Source of the DNA: Chelonoidis abingdonii
Taxonomy: Eukaryota > Chordata > Testudines > Testudinidae
NCBI RefSeq assembly: GCF_003597395.2
Contig: NC_133778.1
Coordinates: 17,799,535 to 17,863,534 of the forward strand
DNA length: 64,000 nucleotides
Direction: 5' to 3'
In this document: in pieces, positions 1-12,424 of the stretch
How positions within the stretch are numbered: position 1 is the stretch's first letter
Layout: each line of letters begins with the position of its first letter
Notes under the pieces: model-generated
Seen by the model: only the letters and a program-made list of their open reading frames with translations
The model's database searches: none
What the model was told of the DNA's origin: nothing
Position numbers and translations under genes: made by a program

Positions 1-105
1 GCCCCCTGGACCGGTGGCCAGGACCCGGGCAGCGTGAGTGCCTCTGAAACTCAGCTTGCATGCCGCCTTTGGTACGCGTGCCATAGGTTGCCTACCCCTG
101 TGTGA
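1..105. repeat. Interspersed repeat fragment cut by the window edge
   Basis: GC-rich sequence ending in a 'ttgcctacccctg' type terminus. It resembles the end of hAT-type miniature elements common in reptile genomes. The left end is outside the window, so neither its length nor a target duplication can be seen. Recognition is from memory of the family only. Confidence 0.35.
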
Positions 106-3100
106 GCCTATGATTGAGACTAATCCCCTTTTCGCTCCTCCCCATCTTGCATTCTTTGCTTTTCCCTTCACTGTAATTAGTTTACAAGACTACTTATCCA
201 CGATTACCGCTTTTAAATGACAGTCTTCTTTTCTTTTACTCCAGTTCATCATCTTGCATCATTTTGACTTGCTATCTGTGTACCCAGTTCTGTAAGGCAT
301 TTTCTCATTATGTTATCTCTTAATATAAAGCATTTTGAAATACTTTGTATGAGAGACACTGTATGGAGTAAATTGAATTGAATTTTTTTTCCCTCAAAGT
401 CAGGGGCTTTCAGCATCTTTCTTCAGCTACGTCAGCAGAGTTCTCAGGACCCAATGCCAATATGCAATGGCTACTCTTTGCTGCGCATGCACAATCATTT
501 AACTTTACTAGGGAAAATGAGATTGTAATGTCAGAACCTGGGGAGCAAACAGGAGAGCATCTCAAGATTTATATTCATTATGGTGATGGCAGACTAAAGT
601 CTCCAGTCCAGCTTTTGTAGCATTTAATGATCAGAATCTGACTCTGATATACTGCCATATCTGCCTGCATCTGGTGTTGATGCTGGATGCGGGGGTGGTG
701 TGTGCGCGTTGGAGAGGAAGGGAAATAGCAGGGCATGAACAAAATTGCAGAGCAAGTGGTGGAAATAGACAGTGAAAGCTTCCTACAGTTAGGCAGACTC
801 ACAGGGGAGAGAAAGGCTTTCATTGTCTATAAAATCTTGCCTTGCTGGAGATCCTCAAGAGTAGAAGGGGTAGCCTAGAGGCAGTAAATCTCTCACTTGT
901 ATTATTACATTCTAAACACTTAGCTACTGTACCAACCAGTGCACTACCTCAGGGAAGAAAAGGAGATGGGGTGGGAAAACCAGAACAAAGAAAAAAAAGC
1001 AAGCAAGCTAGCAGATCAAAGTGGAAAACAAACCCCCTCCACAATCCCGCCCCCCCCAAACAGCTCATGTTAAAGAAAACAGCAAAGTTATCATCAAGTT
1101 GTTAAAATTTAACCCCAATTTCATCTGTTGTGATTTAACAGCACACTGGAACAACCTTCTTAGAATTTCAATGGTTAGTCTGTATCACGGGGTATTAAAC
1201 CCACCTTAATCCTGTTAAACACAGATATAACTAAAGGGAGTCTCTCTCTTGCAATGGCATTATGACAAAAGCTCTCCACACTGCCAATTCAATGTCTAAA
1301 AAAAAAAAAAATCCCTGGATTAATACTGAGCAAACTGCATCAGCATGAGCAGGTTTCAAGAGCAATTGCTTTCCATATGCTCTGGCATCAGGTTCTTTTG
1401 GATCCTGTGGTACCAGTCTGCAAATGCTACAGACATTGTTTCTCAGGCTTGCAACTGCTGTTGGGTGGTGACCTTCCTTGCTTGCTGATACCAGCTGAGC
1501 AGTTGGTATAATTTCTCTGTAATCTGGTACTGTCTGTTGTTTGCTGGTACCAGATGGATACCAGATGGGGTATTGTGGGCAATGCCTTCCCTGTGTTCCA
1601 GTCCCAAATTCACTGCTGAGAGGGTCAGTCTTGTCAGTTAGTTGACTCCTAATGGCACTTCAAAGCAGTACTCTAAAAAAATCTCAACATCTGTTCCTTA
1701 CTCCTAATGACCCTAAAAAAATGTTATAGTCATACTTTCCTTTACCCAAGAGTTACACTACATCTGCAGGAAAATACAACTTTCCAGTAGCTTGCAGACA
1801 TCAAACTCACTCCTGGCTAATGGCAGCTCCAGAAGCTACCACCTCAACTACTATGGTCAGGACTGAATGTGAACTATAATCAGTATGTTCTTTTTCTGTG
1901 ATAGTGCCACAATACAGAATTTCAGAGATACAGCAGTATTTTTAGTGGCAAAATGGAATAACAAGAAAACAACAACTTTAAGTGCCTTTGAACAGTATCA
2001 GGGATACCTTAATATTGAGCACAAAGCATGGAGAGAAGAAAAAAGAGAGAAAGCAGTGGAAAAGACCTGTTATAAGTATTAATTTTTAATTTGGGTCTTT
2101 CAGGTTGTTGACCTGATTGTCAAACTGGAGACAGAAGTAAAAAGGTCAGTTCACGGTTTTGAATGCTGCATACCACAGTTACTTCCAATGCCATTTTGTA
2201 AGATTTTTTTCTAAGTTTACTTAAGAAAATACAGTTGCACTTAGTTAAATTATCTATACACTCAGCACTAGAATGATGTCTGATGGAAAATATAGCTGAC
2301 ATCAAAGCATATTCCCCACCCCCCAATTTGCTTCATAGAGAAGTTATGATAAACAGGTTATGTGTTCCCCAAGGTTACCATGGAAACTCTTTCTTTCCAG
2401 GCCATCACTTACAAAGGTAAAATTTGCATTAAAATATGATGGAATTTGATTTTTTTTTGTTAGACTCAAGTGGGGTCATGCTACCATACAGTATAGCTAT
2501 TATTTCAAACTCGGGAACATATGTTGAAGGGAGAGATCTATTAATCCCTGTAAGCACCTGGGTGACCAATTACAGTTTAATTGCTATCTTGACAGGTATC
2601 TCCCTGGCAAATTAACGGAAAATACTTTGAAAATTAGCTTCTAATGCAAATAGAAATGTTAATATGGATCTGCTAGTTAGTAGCCACCAAACAGCACTTT
2701 ATTAATTCCCTGTGTAATCATTCCCCAGGAAAGGCAGAATTTAGATTGTCAAAACTTCTGTTCTGCTGATGTAGGCACCGTCATGTATTTTGAATGATAC
2801 ATGTGTCCCATTTTTTTTGGAAAACATGTTGTGAAATTACTGTGCCTTAAATGCAATTCAAGTAGAGATATATTAAATAGAAGCAAGAGTGTGGGATGTC
2901 TGCAGGGGTCAGGCTCTGCTTACGTTGTTTTGAATGACCTAATCCCAAAGGCCTCCATGTCCCAAAGTAACTACTCTCACATTAATTACATATACATATA
3001 CAGTACTTTCAATAACCTACAAGGGGGGCACATCTAATAGTCTGCAGAATATATGATTAAATTGATCACAATAATGCGACGTATAATAATTATGACAATC

Positions 3101-3262
3101 ATTACTTTTGCCACAGCAAATATAAACGTTTAAGAGTAGAACAATGTACTCACGATCAGAACTGGACTGCACAGAATGTCAGCAGAAATCCTGGAATAGC
3201 CTCTCTTTTACACAGTCACACACGTGACTAGCAGATACTGGTAGTATTAATACAGAATTTAA
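106..3262. other. Intronic stretch, no gene seen
   Basis: AT-rich single-copy-looking DNA with only short, incoherent open frames. There is a short poly-A run near 1300 and a cluster of repeated 'ggtaccag/gataccag' words at about 1409-1570. No RNA gene, exon or complete transposon is recognised. Confidence 0.6.
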
Positions 3263-3610
3263 TACACCTCTACCCCGATATAACATGAATTTGGATATAA
3301 CGCGGTAAAGCAGTGCTCTGGGGAGGACAGGGCTATGCACTCCAGTGGGGGGAGGGATAGCTGAGTGGTTTGAGCATTAGCCAGCAAAACTCAGGGTTGT
3401 GAGTTCAATCCTTGAGGGCGCCACTTAAGGGTTTGGGGCAAAATCAGTACTTGGTCCTGCTAGTGAAGGCAGGGGATTGCACTTGATGACCTTTCACAGT
3501 CCCTTCTAGCTCTATGTGATAGGTATATATATCAATCAAAGCAAGTTCAATAATAACATAGTAAGATTTTTTGGCTCCTGAGGACAGCGTTATATCAGGG
3601 TAGAGGTGTA
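3263..3610. mobile_element. Mariner/Tigger-like MITE, copy A, interrupted by a SINE
   Basis: The ends are inverted repeats: 'tacacctctaccccgatata' on the left and its complement, ending 'gggtagaggtgta', on the right. They are flanked by TA, as expected for Tc1/mariner-type insertion. Inside are further 'gttatat/atataac' words and a 'ttttttggctcctgaggac' block shared with the copy at 20467-20609, which lies in the opposite orientation. About 185 bp of tRNA-SINE sits in the middle, and the two MITE halves fit together around it. It has no coding capacity. Confidence 0.8.
3345..3530 (+). mobile_element. tRNA-derived SINE nested in the MITE
   Basis: The start resembles a tRNA: an A-box-like 'tagctgagtggt' at 3358-3369 and a B-box-like 'gtgagttcaatcc' at 3399-3411, about 30 bp apart. 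These would form an internal RNA polymerase III promoter. The body contains 'aaaatcagtacttggtcctg' and 'gatgacctttcacagtccct', which I recognise from the common reptile (turtle) tRNA-SINE. It has no open frame. The ends are approximate because the target duplication is not clear. Confidence 0.8.
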
Positions 3611-4204
3611 TACTGGTGGTAACACATCTGTGGTGACCTAGCACTTCAGGGTTAACAGATTATGCACCATGATCACCTGGGCCTTAGTGGAAGTGGTAGG
3701 GACAGAACCCATATCCTTCTGCTCCAAAAAGCATTCAAACCTCTACCACTTGATTTAAAGAAGAATTTCATTAGCTACTGCCAGTATGGGACAGACAACA
3801 TGCAACTCAGCAGTAATGAGTCCATGCAGTGGCTATGAGACATACACATTAGCTAGACCATTATTTACATCACTACAACAGAAAAAGGTAACTAAACATA
3901 AACTGTGCCAAACAAATAAATGGCTGATCGCAAGTACCATAAAAAGACAAAAACCAGCTTAACAAGGTTCATCCCTCAGATCAGTTTACATTGAACAAGT
4001 GTCTTATCATGACTCAGACAGAGTCCTTTTTTGTACTGGTAAATTTCTAAGCACAGAGACTTACAAAAATCCGATTTACTAAAGTATAAATGCACATTAA
4101 AAAAAAGATTTTAAAGTTAGAAATGCAAACACAAAAAGCATTAACTAAGAATTTTTGCAGAGCTCCTTAACACAGCACATTCACTAGATGGAATGCTTTT
4201 TAAT
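3611..4204. other. Intronic stretch, nothing recognised
   Basis: AT-rich DNA with no coherent open frame, tRNA-like fold or repeat ends that I could identify. Confidence 0.5.
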
Positions 4205-4440
4205 TAGATGTTTGCAGTGTTGTGGTTGTCATGTTGGACTCAGGCTATGAGAGACAAAGTAGGTCAGGTAATGCCTTTTATAGGACTGGTGAAAGAGACA
4301 AACTTTTGAGCTTCACAGAGCTCTGTGGGGACCCGAAGAAGAGCTCTCTGGAGCTCAAAAGTTTGTCCCTTTCATCAACAGAAGTTGGTCCAATAAAAGA
4401 TATTACCCAACCCACCTTGTCTCTCTTTTCATTACATCAC
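4205..4440. repeat. Imperfect palindromic (foldback) interspersed repeat
   Basis: The left arm (about 4250-4320) carries 'gagacaaagtaggtcaggta' and 'agagacaaacttttgagctt'. The right arm (about 4348-4430) carries the complements 'gagctcaaaagtttgtccct' and 'caacccaccttgtctctc'. The arms meet at 'cagagctctgtgg'. This is a known vertebrate interspersed repeat design, but I cannot name the family with certainty. The open frame across it has no protein character. Confidence 0.7.
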
Positions 4441-5066
4441 ATTTTTAGCATTAAGGGGTCAGTGCTCCTTTCTCCAAGCTCCCACTGACAATTAGAGTTG
4501 GTCACAAAAATGTGGACTGAAAATTGAAAAAGAGAATAGGTCTTGGACAAAAGAGCCAAAGTCATGTAATACATCAGCCTGACCTGGTAAATGGAGTTTT
4601 CTTCTATTTTTTGTACTGTATTTTAATGCTGTATTGCTATTAGATTAGCATCTGCACTTCAGACCTTACACTAGGAACTAATAAAGTTATCCACCCAATC
4701 TCTCGGTGTCTGAGTCACTGACTTTATTTTTCATTCTAAATAATTATAACAATGTCGCCTGTTTGCTCAGAAAAATCAAGCCTCTATATATTCATAGATA
4801 ATTGCTTATGCACAACATCCAGCGATACATTCTAATTACTTTTCACATCTTTACTGTGAAGAAATCTTGAACTCTCCAGTGTTCTCAACTGCCTGACAAC
4901 AACATACCCATGCTACATTCAAAGCTCAGTGCTACTGGACTTGTGGCTATGATGTAATTTAATAAGCAGATCTGCTAATGCATTTTGCAGTGAGCATTTC
5001 CTTCAGAGAAACTTCAAGGAAATACTTTAAGGGAAACTTGAAGGAAATATATCTTACAGCTTATGC
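4441..5066. other. Intronic stretch, nothing recognised
   Basis: No exon, RNA gene or repeat boundary was found. The sequence is AT-rich. The last eight bases, 5059-5066, are the left target duplication of the next element. Confidence 0.5.
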
Positions 5067-5156
5067 CAGGGTTTTTTTAATTTGTAAAGGGGGGGGGTGC
5101 ACTCAGAGGCTTGCTATGTGAAAGGGGTCACCAGTACAAAAGTTTGAGAACCACTG
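5067..5156 (-). mobile_element. 90-bp hAT-type relic with perfect 8-bp target duplication
   Basis: The right end 'gtttgagaaccactg' is the reverse complement of the familiar vertebrate hAT end 'cagtggttctcaaac'. The left end is 'caggg'. The element is bounded by identical 8-bp copies of 'gcttatgc' at 5059-5066 and 5157-5164, the expected hAT target-site duplication. It is internally deleted and has no coding capacity. Confidence 0.85.
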
Positions 5157-5811
5157 GCTTATGCCATAACATTAAAAAAAACCAAACCACACCACAAAAA
5201 ACAAAACTACATCAAAAAACCCACAACCTCACAACTATATAGATATATCATAAAAAGGTCAGTCCAAAAAATTAATGTTTTGGAAAATATACTTTAAAAT
5301 GTCTTCAATAGTCACATATTTAACTATAGCTATGTTATTTTTACAAATGAGAGATCTGTACTTTGGTACACTCTCAATGAAATTGTTACTCTGCATGACC
5401 CAACTCATTTTGGCCTCTACTTTATTCCATGAGTTCTGTATAAATCACTGTGGGCTGCTGCACTGAGGTTATTCTGGAAGCTGCCTTCAATTACCTTAAA
5501 TGGAGAAAGTTTTGAAAGTCCATACTCAAAATGCCTATTGATTTCAGGAAGGTTTCCTAACCAAGGACTGCAGGGATATGGACCAACATTCTCCTTCTCA
5601 TTCTACAGTAGCTAGGTAATTTTTGGGATCTTCTGTAAGCTATTTTAGGGAACTTGACAGATTGGTATCCAATAAAAATGAAGACATACAATATAGAGAG
5701 ATTTCTATATAACACTGCAAAAGTAAGGAGCCAAAAATGTCAATTTATTTTAAAATACACTAGATATATAATATTAAAAATAAAACCTTTTGCACCTCCT
5801 TCCATATGGGG

Positions 5812-5920
5812 ATCTGATTTTGGTCTATCGGACCCCAACCCAACAAAGTACTCAAGCACCTGAGTAATCCCACTGATTTCATGTGCTTAAAGTGAAGTGC
5901 TCTGCTGACCAAGGCCCCAT
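5812..5920. repeat. Short palindromic repeat, reptile-type foldback
   Basis: Imperfect inverted repeat. The left half has 'caacaaagtactcaagcacc' and the right half 'catgtgcttaaagtgaagtg', around 'gtaatcccactgatttc'. It resembles palindromic ancient repeats whose halves read 'caaagcacttaagcacatg'. A longer member of the same style lies at 12779-13128. Confidence 0.5.
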
Positions 5921-8548
5921 TCCAGAAGTCAGAAAAATCCCTTACTAGTGCCTGAGGAAGAGGGAGGTCAGTTTTTACTTTTTGTAATCTGTAGTCAGAC
6001 TACTTTTCTGTAGTCAGAGTTGTGAGCAGCTGTATTTGTTCCTATGGTATGTGGGGCATTGACTTGCTGGAGGTCAGGAATTGAGCTGTCATGCAGAAAT
6101 ACATTTCTGCAGGGGAAAGGAAAGGTTCAAAGAGAAATACTAGCTCTGACAACTTCTCATGAAGGCTCAGTGTTAAAACTCCAATCCTCTTTCACTTTCC
6201 CCATGATTCACGCTCTCACATATGAGGCCAGCCTGAGATCTGGCATATTTATGAGTGTGTGCACACATGCTCGTGTATGGAGTGATTCTTAGAAAAGCCA
6301 GCAGGTGGCTAGAAAATTGGAAAAGCTGGACTAGAGATGGTTTGCCAAAAAAGGAAATAATTCTCAAAAAGCCAGCTACCTTACCACTCAGATAAACCAC
6401 ATTGCCCCACTAGCAAACACAAACCCACAAATAAATACACGTAGGTCCAAGCTTTTAAAGGGCCATTTTTGTATGCAGAAAACTGTGCACCACATTAGAT
6501 GCAAATGCCTGTTTGAGCACACAAGTGGCAATAATTGCTCTCACCTCCCATGGCATAATCACTTATTCAGTGACTCCACTGATCATCTAAATCACCAATT
6601 AGATGTTTGTTTCTGATGTCCCTTAAATGTTTCAGCTAAGTGAGTTAGTTTGCATTCAAAAATTATAAAATAAAACCTCTGGGGTTCTTTATAATACATC
6701 AACACATGTGGCAGCAGCTGTCACGTTTTTTGTGATATTGTGCTCAAATTCTCAGTTTGAGAGAGACGAGATGATCATTCACTAACTGCACGAGATGTGA
6801 CCACTGCAGCATGTTTAATATATAAAGTTCTCCTGAGTGTGCTGGGAGCTGTTTAAAGATGACTTCATCCATATATATGAGAAGCATTGTTGATGTATCA
6901 AAGTAGTAGTTTTTTACAGCAGTAAGCAAAGGAAAGAAACAGGATATTATTTGCTTCTGTTTATTTAAATCATTTACTTGGAGATGTAACAGAGAAGTTT
7001 TAATATTTGCTCTCCTCAGATACCAACTTCTACATTTAAATATTGTGAAAAGCAACATCTTGATTTTCAGAATAAACGACACTACGTATTTTTGGAATTC
7101 AACCTAACTTTTAAGGCATGCATGCTACCCAGTGGAGTTTATTAAGATGGTATGTAATAGTATTCCTTCCCTTGGTAAAGAGAAGAGAGTACTTTGACAA
7201 TGTTAGCTAAGAGACATCAGCATTTCAGATTCTGTTCTAGTTTAGATATTTTGTGCCTAATCCGACCTTGGCATAAGTAAGAGTGACAAGAAGTTTATGG
7301 AGTCACTCAAGCTTACCAATAAAACGGGCAGATTTGGGTCTCTTTGAGTCTCCTTTCTGGAACAGTTTATTTTTCACATGAGGTTTGGCTAAGATTTCAC
7401 CATGACAATCCTCCCACATCCCAAAAAAAACAGAATTTCATTGCTTAGTCAGAGCAGTTGACATTGTTTCAGAATTATCCCAATCCAAACTCTTTGCAGG
7501 TCAGACAGAATAGATGCATAGGCCAAAGGAGAGTTCTTGATGGGTAAAAACACATTTTAATAGGAGGTTTTAATCTTCATTAGTCCTATGATGCTTTTTT
7601 AACAGCACAAATATTTCTGAATGCTAGTTTTCAAAGTTGCTCTACTCTAAACGAGTTTACTTTTCCCCTAAAAAGAATTAAATGTATTCAACTGAGTAGT
7701 CATCAGCAGCTTTTCAGAAAATCTGGAATTCATAGGAATTCTCCTATGGTTTCCCTTAGTACATAAAATTGTCATTTCTCCCATTGCACTAGAAGACAGG
7801 AATGTTATTATTCTAGAAGTTGGAATTTTGGTTTTTAACCATGATCCAACACAAACGTTTGTGGTTTTTCGGAACCTAACTTGCTTTAAACTCAACATCC
7901 TGAAGCTGGAATTAATTGCTCATTAAAACACAAAGAGCTCCTTTTTCACTCTAAAGTAAGTATAGAACCTTTTGACACATTATGGAAAAATAACGCAGTT
8001 CTCAACCTTCCTTTTCTCTGTTTTATTTTTAGGTATGGACCTTTGCCAGATACACAATAAACTGCTTGGCCTTTAACACAAAAGGGTATGATTCTTCTTT
8101 TTGTAACCTTAATTGGGAACTGACAAAATTCACTACACTACAAATTTGCTTCAATCAAAACCTGTTGACAGATAATATATTAAGGCCTAGCGCACAGATC
8201 TGAGTGGAGATCAGATAGCTGAAGAAAGATTTATAAGTTGACAAAAAATGAAAGGAAAAAAATCCTAATTTGCAAATGAGGAATAAAAAGTTGTAAGATC
8301 TGCTGTATACAAGGTATCCTATAGGATATTGTTAGGCTGCTGCAGTTACCTACAGGTGAAGAAGCACACTCAATTTGTAATGAATTACACACAGTCCCTG
8401 GAAGAACATGAACAAAATAAGGCTGTGAGAAGAATGTAATGTCACAGTGAAGACAGGACTGAGGTTTTAAGTAACAGGATTGGTATGAAATCTGTGAAAC
8501 AATCCAAGTAAATCCACAGATAGGCTTTTTATTCTGGGTTTTTTAAAC
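5921..8548. other. Intronic stretch, no gene seen
   Basis: There is a local duplication of 'ctgtagtcaga' near 5992-6020. Open frames up to 112 codons (minus strand, 6744-7082) occur, but they have no recognisable domain, no splice context and AT-driven composition. They are treated as chance. Confidence 0.5.
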
Positions 8549-8564
8549 TCTCTCTCTCTCTCTC
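8549..8564. repeat. (CT)n microsatellite
   Basis: A run of about eight CT units followed by a pyrimidine-rich tract to about 8580. Confidence 0.8.
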
Positions 8565-9133
8565 CCCCTCCCTCCGTCCCCCACACACACTTTATTGCCT
8601 TGATTGACCATTTGTTTCCCCCCCTTATTTTTTTGTTTTGTTTTCTTGTTTCAGTGAAGCAATGGGAAGGACAGCACCCATAAAATGCACCTGCTGTAAT
8701 TCCCTCCAATTCCTAAAGTGACTGTCCTAAGTTCCTATGGCCCATCTCTAACAAAGTTCTCTTAGGATTTGATCAACAGCTCACTTTAAGTCAATGGAAC
8801 TCCCTAATGGGCTTTGATCAGGCTCTTAAAGCAATATTTTTGTGAAAACGTGCATTATTTAACTGGTGGGCTATTAAGACGTATACATACGTGCACGCAC
8901 GCGCTCACTGACATGGGAACCAATACGCTCCACTAATACACCCACACGGTTACCAGTGGACTTCAGTTTTTAAAATGAAAATAAAACAGCCATTTTTTTT
9001 CTGGAAAGTATTTATACTTTATAATCAACATTTCTCTTTACTTAACTGGCCCTAAAGAAATAAAGATGTTTCACTTTAAGCCATCTAACCCTTGTGAATC
9101 TGGCTTATCATTTTCCCCCAGAGTAATGAAGCT

Positions 9134-9157
9134 GGAGAGAGGGAGAGAGAGAGAGAG
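9134..9157. repeat. (GA)n microsatellite
   Basis: An interrupted GA-repeat run ('gagagagggagagagagagag'). Confidence 0.8.
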
Positions 9158-9439
9158 TCTAAAGAATATGAAAACAGACAACCACCCAAAAAAAACAGAG
9201 TAACTGGAAATAACTTTGAAGTTTTATGCTAGATAGCACAAACCGTGCCATATAAACGTATCTCTTTACTTAGACATACTAAACTGAATTATCCACCTGT
9301 TCCTTAGAAGAAGAAAACCCAGGCTGAGAGGGAGGGAGAGCAGAAAAAAGAGCAAGGGAGCAAAAATATATACAACAACAAACGAGAAAAACAGAGGAGA
9401 ATTGAAAAAAAACATGGACGTGGGGGGAGGAATGAAGAG

Positions 9440-10060
9440 CGACTAGCAAGCTTATTTAAAATGAATTTTTGACCTTATTTTTAAAACATTTATGGATCCC
9501 AATTGCCTGTCATGAGATTATGTTCCCTTACAATGCTGGCTTTTCAGTTGGCGCTGCACTTTAACTTGATTTATCCCATTTTTAAAAAAGCAGATTGTTA
9601 GAAATACCCTTTCCACCAGAAATTCTGTCCCATTATAGTGTCAGCTAAAGGCCACTTGTCAATGTCAGCTTTATAAGACAGAAATGTGCGGCGTGAGCTC
9701 TCAGGCTTATTTTTTTGGAGGTCAAGCCCTAACGTCCATCTCTGAACCTCCTGCTTCGCTGTGGATAGTGTCTTCTTAAATTATCTTATGTTATTTTCTA
9801 ATTTATCTGAATGTTTCATTAGATAGTGTACAGTAATTACAGCAGCTGCTGTACATTAGCAAGACATCTTAAAGGAGAGCTGGCTTAGGTATCATGCTGA
9901 TTGACAAAAGCATAGTATTAAACTTATCTAGTATTAAAAATACATCAGGAGGCCGCTTCTCTTCTCCAGCTGTGAGAAGAAAAGCCCATAAAGCCCATAA
10001 CAGCAGGATTTCCTCCTGCTCAGCTGCCTGCTGCCTCTTTAGGGGAGAGATCTGACAAAG
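9440..10060. promoter_or_regulatory. Candidate conserved noncoding element (intronic enhancer-like)
   Basis: A long repeat-free AT-rich block dense in homeodomain-type TAAT/ATTA words (such as 'acagtaattacag') and E-box palindromes ('cagcagctgctg', 'cagctg'). This texture is typical of deeply conserved developmental enhancers. It is inferred from composition only, with no alignment. A CR1, SINE or DNA-transposon origin was looked for and not seen. Confidence 0.3.
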
Positions 10061-12288
10061 TGGAGACTAAAGTAAGTTTTTCTTTATTTACACTGATGGA
10101 ATTAGTCATCAGATTGTCTTTTCACTGGCAAACAGAGGTTGAGGAAATCGGCTGTTGCTCAGTCTGTGTTACCATAATGCTGCCAGAGGTCAGTGTTAAT
10201 ACTAGCAGTGTAAGGGCCCAAATCAGAGGGCGTCTCTTGAACTACCAACCAGTGTGAGGAGAAATGGAGCAGTGGCCACTATTTTTCCTGGTCCAGAATA
10301 TGGTGCAATACCAAACTGGGGATGGAGAGATTGTGGCAGGCAGGAGATTTCGCTCTTGTATCTTCCCAGTTGTTGGTACTTTTTAGAGAAGGTCAGGAAC
10401 TCAAGGCCTTTGAAACTGTACAAGTGACTTTGACTGGTGGAACTATTTAGGTGTTGCAACAAACTTCAGCCACCAAGGTTAAGTTAGCGTTTAGAGCAGA
10501 CACTATATAGCAGGTCTTCCTCTCAACAAAAACAGTTAAAAATTCATGCCTTAGAAAGAGGAACAGAAACTATCTTGATGCCTCTAATATTAATCAATCT
10601 AAGACTGAGCGCTTTAAAGCTCTCTCGAGTTCTTTGATTAAGGACATCTTGCCTCACAGGAAAAAGGAAGCTTTGGAAATCAGTAATCTTTGGACATTAT
10701 ATTTAATAGAAAAGGCTTAAAAGGGATTATCTATAAGGGACCTTTGTGAATCTTTGGAAATTATATTGAACCATAAATCTGAACCTCTTTGGAGGGGTAA
10801 TAAAGCCTTATCAGTTTCAGATAAGAAGTGGAAATCCTTAGTCTGCTTTAGGTGCATCATTGGCCAGGTCTGGAGTAACTGCCAAGACGCTGATTATTTC
10901 TTTAGCCTCTGTCTTGGACAGATAGATATATTTTATTTAGATTATAAATTTGGGTTGTAAAAAGATTTTTTTAAACCAAGAATGGAAATTTAACAGATTC
11001 CCAAATTTGGTTCACAACCTTCAAGCCTACGGAACAAAGTTAATTGCTCTAAGGGATCTTGCTGGGAATGATATTTCTGAAATTACCTCAGAAAAATGAC
11101 GACTCTGTATAATTTCACACAGAAGTAATATACACTTGTGATTGTGATAAAGCCATATTTTGTTTTTTAGAAACACAAAGCACAGTAACTGAAGATTTCA
11201 ATTTTTCATTCAAACTGATAGTATGGCAAGTTTGGGGAATACTGGAGACATTGATGATGTTAGTACTTATAAAAATTCAGTTATACTTGGGTTCTAATAT
11301 GTTTTAAATTATTACATTTTTTAAAATAAAGTTTGAATTTAGTTTAAATTGCACCATGTCATGCAGCATGACAGAGAGTTGCATGTCTGAACATTGATTG
11401 GCCTTATTTATTTTTAGAGACCGAGCCAACCCTGAAATTCTTGTCCAGGCAGAACTCAGATTGCTGCAGGACCCCATAATGGTCTCCTATGATATGAAGA
11501 TATTCCATATATTTAAGGCATCGGAGGAGTGAGGAGCACTGGATTCTTTTGCTGGCTCTATCCCACACTGACACGGTATGCCCTTGGGACAGTCACAGCA
11601 CTTTGTTCCCTAGCTGTAATATGGGAAAAACGGAATTTTCCTACTAGACAGTTGTGTTATTAGACTTAATTCAATCCTATTGGTAAAGCACTTAGAGAGC
11701 CTCTGAGAGAAGGCTCCATAAAAGGGCAAGGTATTAATTTTTTCACTTAAAACGCGGAACAAGGGGAGGCAAGGGAAGCGTTTGGCCTGGACTGTTAATG
11801 GCCCTAGCACAGGTGTGCAAGGGAAGGTGTAAGCAACCTTGCCCCCCACACTTGGGTCTCCTCATTCCTATGCAGCAACTAGGCACAATTTGAGTCAGTG
11901 TTCTCCTGATCCCCACTTCACCTCAAAGGGTAACAGCTTGATGAGCAGAGGGACTGTACTGCATCCTGCTAAGAGACCTAGTGCCACCTTGTGTGGCTCA
12001 ATGTTTTGGAAGGAATCATGCTGGCTGGGACCACCTGCAACAAGTTGCCCTGGGGATGGTGCATATCTAGGCCAATGCTTACGTCTAACAGCGGGTGGAC
12101 ATGACAACATTGGAAATGACTCGTAGAGTTTAAATTATAGAAATGATTTGTTTGATGGGCTGAAGTTAAACCCAAATAGTCATATTAAACTGATACAGAG
12201 ACACAGTATCTGGAAAACAAAAACAAACCAGCCAATGTCTTCTGCAAGCTTTCCATACTTCGAAAAGATTTGCTGGATAGCAACCTAC
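10061..12288. other. Intronic stretch next to the PARD3B exon, no gene seen
   Basis: It contains a loose internal repetition of 'aatctttgga.attatattt' at about 10686-10710 and 10749-10772. Otherwise nothing is recognised. Overlapping open frames on both strands at 11839-12175 lack domain or splice support. Confidence 0.5.
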
Positions 12289-12424
12289 CCAGTGCTGATC
12301 ATAATCAGATGACCATGTTCTCATCTCATCATCCTCATAGAAAGCTAAACCGTCTCGCCTGGCCTGATGGTATTCCTTCCGTAGCTTCTGGATACGGTCT
12401 GCATTCCCACCAGCTGGACAGCCA
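12289..12424 (-). CDS. PARD3B: PARD3B C-terminal coding exon (136 bp)
   Basis: The protein scaffolds the Par-3/Par-6/aPKC-type polarity machinery at cell junctions. The minus strand reads acceptor '..ttattttccag' then exon then donor 'GTAGGT'. One base completes a serine codon begun in the previous exon; 45 codons follow and end at TGG (phase 0). The product begins GCPAGGNADRIQKLRKEY and continues through a basic 'QARRDG' stretch to an acidic 'YEDDE' segment and 'SDYDQHW'. The 'DRIQKLRKEY.QARR' core is what I recall from the PARD3B C-terminal region; the paralogue PARD3 has the related 'DRIQRLRQEFQQAK'. It lies 43.1 kb downstream of the exon at 55571-55879 in the gene's direction. PARD3 itself is the alternative, but PARD3B fits better. 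Confidence 0.85.

Larger units (their letters stand above)
1..12288 (-). other. PARD3B: PARD3B intron 3' of the exon at 12289-12424 (partial)
   Basis: Minus-strand intron that starts at the GTAGGT donor next to 12289 and runs off the left edge of the window. I looked on the minus strand for the final PARD3B coding exon, expected to be proline/tyrosine rich, and did not find it. It is therefore probably beyond position 1. The intron holds the repeats listed separately. Confidence 0.7.

Noticed and set aside
2801..3037. 78-codon plus frame with a Cys-rich start
   Set aside because: Low-complexity end, no domain, and no neighbouring splice signals.
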